DNA of 64,000 bases. It comes from Paraburkholderia silviterrae. Lineage in GTDB: Bacteria; Pseudomonadota; Gammaproteobacteria; Burkholderiales; Burkholderiaceae. Location: NCBI RefSeq assembly GCF_004353915.1, contig NZ_SMRP01000029.1, forward strand, positions 1-64,000, given 5' to 3'. Positions within the stretch are counted from its first letter, which is position 1. Every line of letters starts with the position of its first letter. The translations under genes and the position numbers were made by a program. Below, piece after piece: positions 17,571-28,356 of the stretch. The notes below the pieces were generated by a model that was not told the origin of the DNA, searched no databases, and was given only the letters and a program-made list of their open reading frames with translations.

Positions 17571-18835
17571 GCTGGTCCGAACGGTTCGGCGCGCGCCTGT
17601 CGCGCGACACGAGCGGCGGCGCGCAGGGTCAAGCGGGCGCCGGCGCGCGCTCGGGCGGCATTTCGAGTGTCGTCAGCGGCGTGCGTCCCGCGCGTTCGCG
17701 CATGCTCGACTACGACTACTCGCTGCTGTGGGCCGTGATCGCGCTGCTCGGCCTTGGCGTGGTGATGGTCTACTCGGCCTCGATCGCCATGCCCGATTCG
17801 CCGAAGTACGCCTCGTACCACGACTACGCGTTTCTCGTGCGCCATATCGTTTCGCTCGTGATCGGCGCGGTCGCGGCGCTCGTCGCGTTCCGCATTCCCG
17901 TTTCCACCTGGGACCGCTACGCGCCGAAGCTCTTCCTCGTCGCATTGGCGATGCTCGTGATCGTGCTGATCCCCCACATCGGCAAGGGCGTGAACGGCGC
18001 GCGGCGCTGGATTCCGCTCGGCGTCTCGAACATGCAGCCCTCGGAAATCATGAAGCTCGCGGTGACGATCTACGCCGCGAACTACACCGTGCGCAAGCAG
18101 GAATACATGCACAGCTTCGCCAAGGGCTTCTTGCCGATGGCGTTTGCCGTGGGCGTGGTGGGCGCGCTGCTGCTGCTCGAGCCCGACATGGGCGCATTCA
18201 TGGTGATCGCCGCGATTGCGATGGGTGTGCTGTTCCTCGGCGGCGTGAACGGCAAGCTGTTCGGCGGCCTCGTGGCCACGGCGGTCGGCACCTTCACGCT
18301 GCTCGTGTGGGCGTCGCCGTGGCGTCGCGAGCGGATCTTCGCGTACCTCGACCCGTGGGACGACCGCTACGCGCAGGGCAAGGCCTATCAGCTCACGCAC
18401 TCGCTGATCGCGTTCGGGCGCGGCGAGTGGTTCGGCGTGGGACTCGGCGGCAGCGTCGAGAAGCTCAACTATCTGCCCGAGGCGCACACCGACTTCATTC
18501 TCGCCGTGATCGGCGAGGAACTCGGTTTCGTGGGCGTGCTGATCGTGATCCTGCTGTTCTACTGGATCGTGCGCCGCTCGTTCGAGATCGGCCGCCAGGC
18601 GCTCGCGCTCGACCGCACGTTTGCGGGGCTCATCGCGAAGGGGCTCGGCGTGTGGTTCGGCGCGCAGGCGTTCATCAACATGGGCGTGAATCTCGGCTTG
18701 CTGCCGACCAAGGGTCTCACGCTGCCGTTCGTGAGCTATGGCGGCTCGGGCATTTTGCTCAACTGCGTTGCTATCGCTGTGCTGTTGCGAGTCGATTACG
18801 AGAATCGGGTCTTGATGCGCGGAGGGAAGGTATGA
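17567..18835 (+). CDS. ftsW: Septal peptidoglycan polymerase FtsW (SEDS)
   Basis: 422-aa SEDS-family glycosyltransferase that polymerises lipid II at the septum with FtsI. A hydrophilic, Gly/Arg-rich N-terminal tail (~45 residues) precedes about ten membrane helices. The SEDS signatures GVGLGGSVEKLNYLPEAHTDFI and LPFVSYGGSG are present. The ATG at 17567 forms an ATGA overlap with murD; an upstream in-frame start at 17471 would lie within murD and is disregarded. Confidence 0.94.
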   Translation: MSWSERFGARLSRDTSGGAQGQAGAGARSGGISSVVSGVRPARSRMLDYDYSLLWAVIALLGLGVVMVYSASIAMPDSPKYASYHDYAFLVRHIVSLVIGAVAALVAFRIPVSTWDRYAPKLFLVALAMLVIVLIPHIGKGVNGARRWIPLGVSNMQPSEIMKLAVTIYAANYTVRKQEYMHSFAKGFLPMAFAVGVVGALLLLEPDMGAFMVIAAIAMGVLFLGGVNGKLFGGLVATAVGTFTLLVWASPWRRERIFAYLDPWDDRYAQGKAYQLTHSLIAFGRGEWFGVGLGGSVEKLNYLPEAHTDFILAVIGEELGFVGVLIVILLFYWIVRRSFEIGRQALALDRTFAGLIAKGLGVWFGAQAFINMGVNLGLLPTKGLTLPFVSYGGSGILLNCVAIAVLLRVDYENRVLMRGGKV

Positions 18836-19931
18836 CCGCAGCAACGCGCACGCTCATGGTGATGGCCGGCGGCACCGGGGGACATGTGTTCCCGGGGCTC
18901 GCCGTCGCGCATCGCATGGAGCAGTGGGGCTGGCGCGTGGTGTGGCTCGGCAATCCCGCGGGCATGGAAGCGACGCTCGTGCCCAAGCACGGTATCGCCA
19001 TGGAGTACGTGCGTTTCGGCGGCGTGCGCGGCAAAGGTATCAAGACCAAGCTGATGCTGCCGTTAAACCTGCTGCGCGCGTGTACGCAGAGTCTCGCGGC
19101 ACTGCGCCGCGTGAAGCCAGACGTCGTGCTCGGCATGGGCGGATACATCACGTTCCCAGCGGGTGTGATGAGCGCGCTCTCGGGACGTCCGCTTGTGCTG
19201 CACGAACAGAATTCGATCGCGGGCCTCGCGAACAAGGTGCTCGCGAAGCTCGCGAGGCGCGTGCTCGTGGCGTTCCCGGGTGCGTTGCCGCACGCCGAGT
19301 GGACCGGCAACCCGATCCGTGCGGAGCTCGAGCACGTGGTGCAGCCGCAGGCGCGCTATGCAGCGCGCAGCGGTCCGCTGCGGGTGCTGGTGGTGGGCGG
19401 CAGTCTCGGCGCGGCGGCGCTCAACGAAGTCGTGCCGCGCGCGCTTGCGCAGCTCGCTGCGGACGAGCGACCGCACGTGGTGCATCAGGCGGGCGCCAAG
19501 CATATCGACGCATTGCGTCAGAACTATATCGACGCCGGAATCGAACCCGGTGACACGGCGCAGCTCGTGCCGTTCATCGACGACATGGCAAGCGCCTACG
19601 AAAACGCGGATCTCGTGATCTGCCGCTCGGGCGCGATGACGGTGGCCGAGATCGCGGCCGTGGGCGTGGCGGCGCTGTTCGTGCCGTTCCCCTACGCGGT
19701 CGACGACCACCAGACCACCAACGCGGCGTTTCTCGCGCAACAGGGCGCGGCGCGTGTGGTGCAGCAACGCGAGCTTTCTGCAGAGGCGCTCGCGGACTGG
19801 CTCAAGCAACAAACCAGAGCATCTCTGGCTGACATGGCCGAGCGCGCCCGCGCGCTCGCAAAACCCGACGCCGCCGATCAGGTCGCGCGCATTTGCGCAG
19901 CCGTGGCGGGCGCCAGTCCGGGAGGAAAGCA

Positions 19932-19935
<4 letters not shown>
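18832..19935 (+). CDS. murG: Lipid II synthase MurG (GlcNAc transferase)
   Basis: 367-aa GT-B peripheral membrane enzyme adding GlcNAc to lipid I. The GGTGGH loop is at 13-18; LHEQNSIAGLANK and the C-terminal UDP-GlcNAc pocket (CRSGAMTVAEIAAVG) are clear. GGAGGGAAGG upstream is a strong ribosome site. ATGA overlaps with ftsW and murC. Confidence 0.96.
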
Positions 19936-21322
<1,387 letters not shown>

Positions 21323-21326
<4 letters not shown>

Positions 21327-22285
21327 GTGACATGAGCAGTATCGATCCCAATTTCGATCCGAAGCAATTCGGCAAGGTGGCGGTGTTGTTCGGCGGCGTG
21401 TCCGCCGAGCGCGAGGTGTCGCTCAAGTCGGGCACGCTCGTGCTGCAGGCGCTCAAGAGCGCCGGCATCGACGCGCATCCGTTCGATCCGTCCGAGCGGC
21501 CGCTTTCGGCGCTCAAGGACGAAGGCTTCGTGCGCGCGTTCAATGCGCTGCATGGCGGCTACGGCGAGAACGGCCAGATCCAGGGCGCGCTCGACTTCTA
21601 CGGCATCCGCTATACGGGCACGGGCGTGCTCGGCTCGGCGCTCGGGCTCGACAAGTTCCGCAGCAAGCTCGTGTGGCAGCAACTGGGCATTCCCACGCCG
21701 CCGTTCGTCGCGGTGCTGCGCGGCGAGGACTACGTCGCGCGCGCGCCCGAGATCGTCGCGAAGCTGGGCCTGCCGCTCTTCGTGAAGCCGGCGAGCGAAG
21801 GCTCGAGCGTCGCGGTCATCAAGGTGAAGAAGGCCGAAGAACTGGTGCCCGCGCTCGAAGAAGCCGCGAAGCACGACAAGATCGTGCTGGCGGAGAAGAG
21901 CATCGAAGGCGGCGACGAGTACACCGCGTGCGTGGCCGGCGACCTCGACCTGCCGATCATCAAGATCGTGCCGGCGGGCGAGTTCTATGACTACGACGCG
22001 AAGTACATCCTCGACACCACGCAGTACCTGATTCCCTGTGGCGTCGCGCCGGAGAAGGAAGCAGAACTGAAGAAGCTCGCGCGCCGCGCGTTCGACGTGC
22101 TCGGCTGCACCGACTGGGGCCGCGCCGATTTCATGATGGACGGCCAGGGCAATCCGTACTTCCTGGAAGTGAACACGGCGCCGGGCATGACGGACCACTC
22201 GCTGCCGCCGAAGGCCGCGCGTGCGGTGGGTATCGAGTATCGCGAGCTGGTCGTGCGGGTGCTCGCGCTCACGCTGAAGGATTGA
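21323..22285 (+). CDS. ddl: D-alanine--D-alanine ligase
   Basis: 320-aa ATP-grasp enzyme making D-Ala-D-Ala for MurF. N-terminal GGVSAEREVSLKSG motif, the catalytic KPASEGSSVAV loop, and the metal-binding FLEVNTAPGMTDHS region identify it. The start is GTG at 21323, overlapping the murC stop (GTGA); an ATG three codons downstream (21332) is equally possible. DdlB is the usual paralogue in dcw clusters. Confidence 0.93.
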
Positions 22286-22345
22286 ACCGCTAAACGAACT
22301 CTGACCAACGAATTGCAGTGCGCGCATTGAATCGACAATCTCGAC

Positions 22346-23101
22346 ATGTGGAATAACGTACGCCAGCTCAATCTTGCCGCCAACGCGTTGCACGCGCTGC
22401 TCGTGCTCGCGCTCCTGGCGGCCGGTGGCTACTGGCTCGTGCAGCGTCCGAATTTCGCGCTGCGCGAGATCCGCATCGAGGGCGACACCGAACACATCAA
22501 CGAACCGACGGTGCGTGCGAGCGTGGTCGGCCGCCTAAAGGGCAACTTTTTCACCGTGAATCTGGATACCGCGCGCGCCGCGTTCGAGCAGATGCCGTGG
22601 GTGCGCCATGCGAGCGTGCGCCGCGTGTGGCCGAACGCGCTCGCGGTGAACCTCGAGGAGTACAAGCCGCTCGGCACGTGGGGCAGCGACCAGCTTGTGA
22701 GCACCGATGGCGAGCTCTTCACCGCGAACCAGGGCGAGCTCGACGGCGACTTGCCCGCGTTCGACGGCCCGGACGGCACCGCGCCCGAGGTGGTCGCGCG
22801 TTATCACGACTTTCAGAAGTGGTTTGCACCGCTCGGCCTCGAGCCTGACGAAGTGACGCTCTCACCGCGCTACGCGTGGACGGTGAAGCTCTCGAACGGC
22901 ATGGAGGTGGAGCTCGGGCGCGAGCGCAACGCCGAGACGCTCGCCGAGCGCACGCACCGGCTCGTCGTGGCATGGACGCCGCTCACGCAACGTTGGGGGA
23001 AAGAGATCGAATATGCGGATTTGCGCTATCCGAACGGTTTTGCGATTCGGGCGGCCGGCATGCGCTTCATCAGCGACACGCCGACCCCGGGGAAGAAGTA
23101 A
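22346..23101 (+). CDS. ftsQ: Cell division protein FtsQ
   Basis: 251-aa bitopic divisome scaffold. Short cytoplasmic tail, one membrane helix (~12-33), then a periplasmic POTRA domain (FALREIRIEGDTEHINEPTVRA, ~37-110) and the beta domain that contacts FtsB/FtsL. Starts 60 bases after ddl. The predicted C-terminus TPTPGKK is short, without a long extension. Confidence 0.92.
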   Translation: MWNNVRQLNLAANALHALLVLALLAAGGYWLVQRPNFALREIRIEGDTEHINEPTVRASVVGRLKGNFFTVNLDTARAAFEQMPWVRHASVRRVWPNALAVNLEEYKPLGTWGSDQLVSTDGELFTANQGELDGDLPAFDGPDGTAPEVVARYHDFQKWFAPLGLEPDEVTLSPRYAWTVKLSNGMEVELGRERNAETLAERTHRLVVAWTPLTQRWGKEIEYADLRYPNGFAIRAAGMRFISDTPTPGKK

Positions 23102-23128
23102 CAGCACATCACACGCAACGAGCACGAT

Positions 23129-24361
23129 ATGAGTAAAGACTATAAAGATCTGCTGGTCAGCCTCGACATCGGGACGGCGAAGGTGGTGGCCGTCGTCGCC
23201 GAAATGAAGGGCGATGGCCATTACGAAGTCATCGGCCTTGGCCAGAGCGAATCGAAAGGTCTCAAGAAGGGCGTGGTGGTGAACATCGAGGCCACGGTGC
23301 AGTCTATCCAGCGTGCGCTCGAAGAAGCGGAACTCATGGCCGACTGCAAGATCACTAACGTGTTCACCGGCATCGCAGGCAGCCATATCCGCAGCTTCAA
23401 TTCGAGCGGGATGGTCGCCATCAAGGAAAAGGAAGTCACGCAGACGGATGTCGCGCGCGTGATCGAAACCGCGAAGGCGATCAACATCCCGACCGACCAG
23501 CAGGTGCTGCATATCCTCACGCAGGAATTCATCATCGACGGGCAGGAAGATGTGCGCGAGCCGATCGGCATGAGCGGCATCCGCCTCGAAGTGAAGGTGC
23601 ACATCGTCACGGGGGCCGTGAGCGCGGCGCAGAACATCGTGAAGTGCGTGCGCCGCTGCGGTCTCGAAGTGAACGACCTGGTTTTGCAGCCGCTGGCTTC
23701 GTCGCTGGCGGTGCTCACCGACGACGAGAAGGAACTCGGCGTGGTGCTGGTGGATGTGGGCGGCGGCACGACCGACATCGCGATCTTCAGCGAAGGCGCG
23801 ATTCGCCATACCGCGGTGATTCCGATCGCGGGCGACCAGGTGACGAGCGACATCGCCATGGCGCTGCGCACGCCCACGCCCGATGCGGAAGACATCAAGG
23901 TGAGCTACGGCATCGCGAAGCAGGCGCTCGCGGATCCGGACGAAATGATCGAAGTGCCGGGCCTCGGCGAGCGCGGTCCGCGCACGCTGTCGCGCCAGGC
24001 GCTGGCGGCCGTGATCGAGCCGCGCGTGGAAGAGTTGTTCTCGCTCGTGCAACAGGTGGTGCGCGAGTCGGGCTATGAAGAGTTGTTGAGCTCGGGCGTC
24101 GTGCTCACGGGCGGCGCCGCAATGATGCCGGGCATGGTGGAGCTCGGCGAAGACATCTTCTTGAAGCCGGTGCGCATTGGCGTGCCGGAGTACGCGGGCG
24201 GTCTCGCCGACGTCGTGCGCAATCCGCGCTATTCGACGGCGATGGGGCTGCTAGTCGAGGGCCGCGCGCAGCGTATGCGCGGTCGCAAGGTCGCCGTGCA
24301 GTCGGGGTCGATGGGCCAGGTCTTTTCACGCATGAAGGACTGGTTCCTCGGCAACTTCTAA
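23129..24361 (+). CDS. ftsA: Cell division protein FtsA
   Basis: 410-aa actin-like ATPase tethering FtsZ to the membrane. Actin-fold phosphate loops SLDIGTAKVVAVV (~11-23) and VDVGGGTTDIAIF are visible, as is the SHDS-type 1C domain between them. The last ~15 residues (VFSRMKDWFLGNF) form the amphipathic membrane-targeting helix. 138 bases separate it from ftsZ, room for an extra ftsZ promoter. Confidence 0.95.
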   Translation: MSKDYKDLLVSLDIGTAKVVAVVAEMKGDGHYEVIGLGQSESKGLKKGVVVNIEATVQSIQRALEEAELMADCKITNVFTGIAGSHIRSFNSSGMVAIKEKEVTQTDVARVIETAKAINIPTDQQVLHILTQEFIIDGQEDVREPIGMSGIRLEVKVHIVTGAVSAAQNIVKCVRRCGLEVNDLVLQPLASSLAVLTDDEKELGVVLVDVGGGTTDIAIFSEGAIRHTAVIPIAGDQVTSDIAMALRTPTPDAEDIKVSYGIAKQALADPDEMIEVPGLGERGPRTLSRQALAAVIEPRVEELFSLVQQVVRESGYEELLSSGVVLTGGAAMMPGMVELGEDIFLKPVRIGVPEYAGGLADVVRNPRYSTAMGLLVEGRAQRMRGRKVAVQSGSMGQVFSRMKDWFLGNF

Positions 24362-24499
24362 AGCGGCTCACGTACGCGTTGGGTAAGAGCAGAGACCGAA
24401 TTTGCGCTGGTGCCGGCGGCTGGCGCGCAGGGGTGGGTTGCCCGACTCATCCCTGAATAACGGCCGAGGTGCGGATATCTTTTTCTTGACGGAGGCAAC

Positions 24500-25693
24500 A
24501 TGGAATTCCAGATGCTGGAAACGGAAACCAACGGCACCATCATCAAGGTGGTGGGCGTCGGTGGCGCTGGCGGCAATGCCGTGCAGCACATGATCAACCG
24601 CGGCGTGCAAGGCGTCGACTTTATCGTGATGAACACGGACGCCCAGGCGCTCTCGCGTTCGCGCGCGCCGGCCGTGATCCAGCTTGGCAACACGGGTCTG
24701 GGCGCCGGTGCGAAGCCGGAGATGGGCCGTGCGGCGGCAGAAGAGGCGCGCGAGCGCATCGCCGACGCACTGCGCGGCGCTCACATGGTGTTCATCACCG
24801 CCGGCATGGGCGGCGGCACGGGCACGGGCGCAGCACCCGTGGTCGCGCAGATCGCCAAGGAAATGGGCATTCTCACGGTGGGCGTCGTGAGCAAGCCGTT
24901 CGAGTTCGAAGGCGGCAAGCGCATGCGCGTGGCGGAAGCCGGCTCGCAGCAACTGGAGGATCACGTCGACTCGCTGATCGTCGTCCTGAACGACAAGCTG
25001 TTCGACGTGATGGGCGATGACGCCGAGATGGACAAGTGCTTCCAGTGCGCGGACGACGTTCTGAACAACGCAGTCGCTGGCATCGCTGAAATCATCAACG
25101 TGGATGGCCTCGTGAACGTCGACTTCGAAGACGTGAAGACGGTCATGGGCGAGCAGGGCAAGGCGATGATGGGCACGGCCACGGTGGCCGGCGTCGATCG
25201 CGCGCGCCTCGCGGCGGAACAGGCCGTGGCGAGCCCGCTGCTCGAAGGCGTCGACCTCTCGGGCGCGCGTGGCGTGCTGGTCAACATCACGTCGAGCCGT
25301 TCGCTGCGTCTGTCGGAAACGCGCGAAGTGATGAACACCATCAAGAGCTACGCGGCCGACGACGCCACGGTGATCTTCGGTGCGGTGTACGACGACGCGA
25401 TGGGCGACGCGCTGCGCGTGACGGTTGTGGCGACGGGCCTCGGCCGCGCGGCGAACAAGCAGCAGGCAGCGCCGATGACGTTGCTGCGCACCGGCACGGA
25501 CAATCATCCGATTGCCGCCGCTCAGCACTCCTACGCGCCGCAGCAAGGCCACACCGCCGATTACGGCGCGCTCGACACGCCGGCAGTCTGGCGCACGTCG
25601 CGCGACACCGCGGCTTCGCACGTTCAGGCGCTGCAGGAAAAGGGCGTCGACACGTACGACATCCCGGCGTTCCTGCGCAAGCAGGCCGACTGA
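24500..25693 (+). CDS. ftsZ: Cell division protein FtsZ
   Basis: 397-aa tubulin-like GTPase that forms the Z ring. The tubulin signature GGGTGTG is at 104-110, and the T7 loop NVDFEDVKTVM supplies the catalytic Asp residues. After a variable His/Gln-rich linker the protein ends in the conserved partner-binding peptide (DIPAFLRKQAD) used by FtsA and ZapD. GGAGG precedes the ATG. Last gene of the core dcw run. Confidence 0.97.
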   Translation: MEFQMLETETNGTIIKVVGVGGAGGNAVQHMINRGVQGVDFIVMNTDAQALSRSRAPAVIQLGNTGLGAGAKPEMGRAAAEEARERIADALRGAHMVFITAGMGGGTGTGAAPVVAQIAKEMGILTVGVVSKPFEFEGGKRMRVAEAGSQQLEDHVDSLIVVLNDKLFDVMGDDAEMDKCFQCADDVLNNAVAGIAEIINVDGLVNVDFEDVKTVMGEQGKAMMGTATVAGVDRARLAAEQAVASPLLEGVDLSGARGVLVNITSSRSLRLSETREVMNTIKSYAADDATVIFGAVYDDAMGDALRVTVVATGLGRAANKQQAAPMTLLRTGTDNHPIAAAQHSYAPQQGHTADYGALDTPAVWRTSRDTAASHVQALQEKGVDTYDIPAFLRKQAD

Positions 25694-26003
25694 AGCGGAC
25701 TGCGAGCGAGTTCCAGCTGCGGCGTGGCGTAAGCGGTATTTGTACGGTATGGGTGCGCCCGCCCGCAGACGGAATGACCGGCATGATGTTGCAATGAAGG
25801 TGAGAAGAGCCTCGACGCCGCATCCGCGAGGATGCCTGGCAGGGCGGCCTGTCCGCTGCGTTTTGACGCGCGGCAAAAAAGGTGCAGGCAGTCCGTGCCG
25901 CTAGCAAAATGGCGAGGTCTTCGGCGCGAAGTTTCCAACTGCGTTGCCAACCGCGTTGCCAGCGTGCCGGGGCGCTTTGCGCATCGATGTGAAGGGACGA
26001 GTC
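25694..26003. other. Intergenic region ftsZ to peroxiredoxin gene
   Basis: 310 bases with no convincing gene and no clear intrinsic terminator. The open frames on both strands are Arg-rich or lack initiation signals. No recognisable -35/-10 pair was found. Confidence 0.4.
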
Positions 26004-26513
26004 ATGATCAAAGTGGGTGATACGCTGCCCGACGCAACGCTCTTCGAACTCATCGAAGACGAGCGTGAGGGCTGCACGCTGGGGCCGAACGGCTTTGGCG
26101 TGCGCGAGCAGACGGCGGGCAAGCGCGTGGTGATCTTCGGATTGCCGGGCGCCTTTACGCCGACTTGCTCGGCAAAACACGTGCCGGGTTATGTCGAGCA
26201 GTACGAAGCGCTACGCGCGGCGGGCGTCGACGAAATCTGGTGCGTGTCCGTCAACGACGCGTTCGTCATGGGCGCGTGGGGGCGTGATCAGCGGACCTCG
26301 GGCAAGGTACGCATGATGGCCGACGGCAGCGCGGCGTTCACCCGTGCGCTCGGTCTGGAGCAGGATTTGTCGGCGCGCGGCATGGGGATCCGTTCCCAGC
26401 GCTACGCCATGGTGATCGAAAACGGCGTGGTCAAGACGCTGAATCTCGAAGCACCCGGCAAATTCGAAGTCAGCGATGCAGCGAGCATGCTCGCCGCGTT
26501 GAGCCCAACATGA
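26004..26513 (+). CDS. Peroxiredoxin, Prx5 (AhpC/TSA, redoxin) family
   Basis: 169-aa thiol peroxidase reducing H2O2 and alkyl peroxides. The peroxidatic-site motif PGAFTPTC lies at 48-55 with C55 as the reactive cysteine. Only C24, C55 and C76 are present, so the resolving partner (intramolecular or glutathione/glutaredoxin) is not clear. The start at 26004 gives the canonical MIKVGDTLPDATLFEL; an in-frame start 60 bases earlier only adds an atypical extension. It sits between ftsZ and lpxC, as in related genomes. Confidence 0.88.
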   Translation: MIKVGDTLPDATLFELIEDEREGCTLGPNGFGVREQTAGKRVVIFGLPGAFTPTCSAKHVPGYVEQYEALRAAGVDEIWCVSVNDAFVMGAWGRDQRTSGKVRMMADGSAAFTRALGLEQDLSARGMGIRSQRYAMVIENGVVKTLNLEAPGKFEVSDAASMLAALSPT

Positions 26514-26710
26514 GCGCATTTGCCGCGCCTGCGTTGCCTGAGCGCAACGAGCCGGCGGCGTAAATGTGACGGGCTATTACTACGCGCCGTGCGGGCCGCT
26601 GGCCGGGAACGCCTCCGTTCCGGTCATCGGCCCGTCTTCCATCCCGTTCGCGTAACAACGGGAAACAGATTGTCACGCCCGTGGCAACGGCGGATTCGGC
26701 AGACTTGGAG

Positions 26711-26752
26711 TATAATTCGTGCTATGAATTAAAAAGTCCCGATTGGGATTTT
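26711..26752 (+). promoter_or_regulatory. lpxC promoter -10 and leader hairpin
   Basis: A perfect TATAAT (26711-26716) lies 53 bases before lpxC; no good -35 is visible at normal spacing. Just after the predicted start site, AAAGTCCC and GGGATTTT (about 26733-26752) can pair (8 bp, one G·T) around GATT, ending only about 17 bases before the lpxC ATG. The structure could influence ribosome access. The rest of the 255-base gap after the peroxiredoxin gene shows nothing else. Confidence 0.5.
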
Positions 26753-26768
26753 CAATGAGCAGAAAACT

Positions 26769-27686
26769 ATGTTGAAGCAGCGAACCATCAAATCGATCGT
26801 GAAGACGGTCGGCATCGGCCTGCACTCGGGCCGCAAGGTCGATCTGACGCTACGCCCGGCGGCGCCGAACACGGGCATCGTGTTCTCGCGCGTGGATTTG
26901 CCGACACCGGTAGACATTCCCGCGTCGGCGATGTCGATTGGCGACACGCGCCTTGCTTCGGTGCTGCAAAAGGACGGCGCACGCGTCTCGACGGTCGAGC
27001 ACCTGATGTCGGCGTGTGCGGGTCTTGGCATCGACAATCTCTACATCGACGTCACCGCGGAAGAAATTCCGATCATGGACGGCAGTGCATCGTCGTTCGT
27101 GTTCCTGATCCAGTCGGCCGGCATCGAAGAGCAGAACGCGCCCAAGAAGTTCATCAAGGTGACGAAGCCCGTGGAAGTGCGCGACGGCGACAAGTTCGCC
27201 CGCCTCGATCCGTATTTCGGCTTCAAGCTGAAGTTCACCATCGACTTCCGTCATCCGGCCGTGGACAAGACCGGCCAGGCGCTCGAAGTCGACTTTGCGA
27301 ATACCTCGTACGTGCGCGAGATCGCGCGCGCGCGCACCTTCGGCTTCGCGCACGAAGTCGAGATGATGCGCGAGCTGGGGCTGGCGCGCGGCGGCAGCAT
27401 GGACAACGCGATCGTGCTGGACGAGTACCGCATCCTCAACAACGACGGCCTGCGCTACGACGACGAGTTCGTGAAGCACAAGATGCTTGACGCGATCGGC
27501 GACCTCTACGTGGTCGGCCATCCGCTGCTGGCTTCGTACGATGCCTACAAGTCGGGCCACGGCCTGAACAACGCGCTGCTGCGCGAGCTGCTTGCGCATG
27601 AGGACGCGTACGAGATCGTCACGTTTGGCGATGCCCAGAAGGCGCCGCGCGGCTTCGGCTACGACGCGCAAACGGCATTCGCGTGA
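26769..27686 (+). CDS. lpxC: UDP-3-O-acyl-N-acetylglucosamine deacetylase LpxC
   Basis: 305-aa Zn2+ hydrolase catalysing the committed step of lipid A synthesis in the cytoplasm. The zinc ligands are visible: H78 (STVEHLMSA), H237 and D241 (HKMLDAIGD), the same spacing as E. coli. Length is standard. The ribosome site is weak (GAGCAGAA). A 6-codon mini-ORF (26755-26775) overlaps the start. In enterobacteria LpxC is controlled by FtsH proteolysis; nothing here tests that. A bidirectional terminator follows. Confidence 0.96.
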   Translation: MLKQRTIKSIVKTVGIGLHSGRKVDLTLRPAAPNTGIVFSRVDLPTPVDIPASAMSIGDTRLASVLQKDGARVSTVEHLMSACAGLGIDNLYIDVTAEEIPIMDGSASSFVFLIQSAGIEEQNAPKKFIKVTKPVEVRDGDKFARLDPYFGFKLKFTIDFRHPAVDKTGQALEVDFANTSYVREIARARTFGFAHEVEMMRELGLARGGSMDNAIVLDEYRILNNDGLRYDDEFVKHKMLDAIGDLYVVGHPLLASYDAYKSGHGLNNALLRELLAHEDAYEIVTFGDAQKAPRGFGYDAQTAFA

Positions 27687-27744
27687 AGTTGGCTTGATGT
27701 TTGTTTGATTCGTGCGCCGGGCGTTTGCACCGGCTGCGCAATGA

Positions 27745-27773
27745 AAAAGGGTGGCTCGATGCCACCCTTTTTT
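27745..27773. terminator. Bidirectional terminator between lpxC and the DUF721 gene
   Basis: AAAAAGGGTGGC pairs with GCCACCCTTTTT around TCGAT, with A- and T-runs on the flanks. It serves the two convergent genes. Confidence 0.88.
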
Positions 27774-27801
27774 ACTTTCTTTTCCGGCTATTCGGTCTTG
27801 C

Positions 27802-28356
27802 TCAGCGCCCCCGCAAATGGCGCGCGGCCATCTTCGCGAGCGCTTCCTGCAGCGGAGAGGGCGGCAGGTCTTCGCTGAGCGCGGCGAGTGCCGCGGCCCC
27901 TGCCGGTGTCATGCGCGCCTGCTTCGGCAATGGCGGCTCCTTCACCGCCTGCGGCCGCACACGGATGCGCACGCCGTCGAGCGGCCAGCCGCGCGCCTGC
28001 AAGTCGGCCACGAGGCGCGGCTCGAGATGCCGCAGCCGTGCCGCGAGCGCGTTGTGCGCCGCGAAGAGGGCCAGTTTGCCATCCTTGATGAAGCCCGGTT
28101 CCACGCTCGCGGCCAGATAGTCGGGCAGCAGCGCGTCGAGGTCGCGCTGGATCGCCGCGATCTGCTCGACGCCGGCGCGCAATGGTGCGAATGCATCGGT
28201 GCGGCTCAGCACTTCGGCGAGCGGCTGCGGTGCACGCGGCGAGGCAAATTTGCGCGATTTGCCCGACGTGGCCGAAGTGCCTGACGTACGCACGCCAGCG
28301 GCACGCGCACCAGCGGCTACGGCATCCGGCCTTGAAAACGGCGAGAAACGGCTCAT
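27802..28356 (-). CDS. DciA-like protein (DUF721)
   Basis: 184-aa protein with the DUF721/DciA fold; DciA is the ancestral loader of the replicative helicase DnaB in bacteria lacking DnaC/DnaI. The conserved part (PLAEVLSRTDAFAPL... to about residue 120) includes the KH-like element GKLALFAAHNALAARLRHLEP. The tail is Pro/Ala-rich. Location between lpxC and secA matches known DciA genes in other proteobacteria. ATG 28356 is preferred because a TACAAT -10 (28405-28400 on minus) overlaps the alternative ATG at 28401, which would then be untranscribed; ATG 28392 is a third option. Confidence 0.75.
   Translation of the reverse strand: MSRFSPFSRPDAVAAGARAAGVRTSGTSATSGKSRKFASPRAPQPLAEVLSRTDAFAPLRAGVEQIAAIQRDLDALLPDYLAASVEPGFIKDGKLALFAAHNALAARLRHLEPRLVADLQARGWPLDGVRIRVRPQAVKEPPLPKQARMTPAGAAALAALSEDLPPSPLQEALAKMAARHLRGR

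Noticed and set aside
26670..26675. TTGTCA considered as -35 for the lpxC TATAAT
   Set aside because: Spacing of 35 bases is not usable by sigma70.
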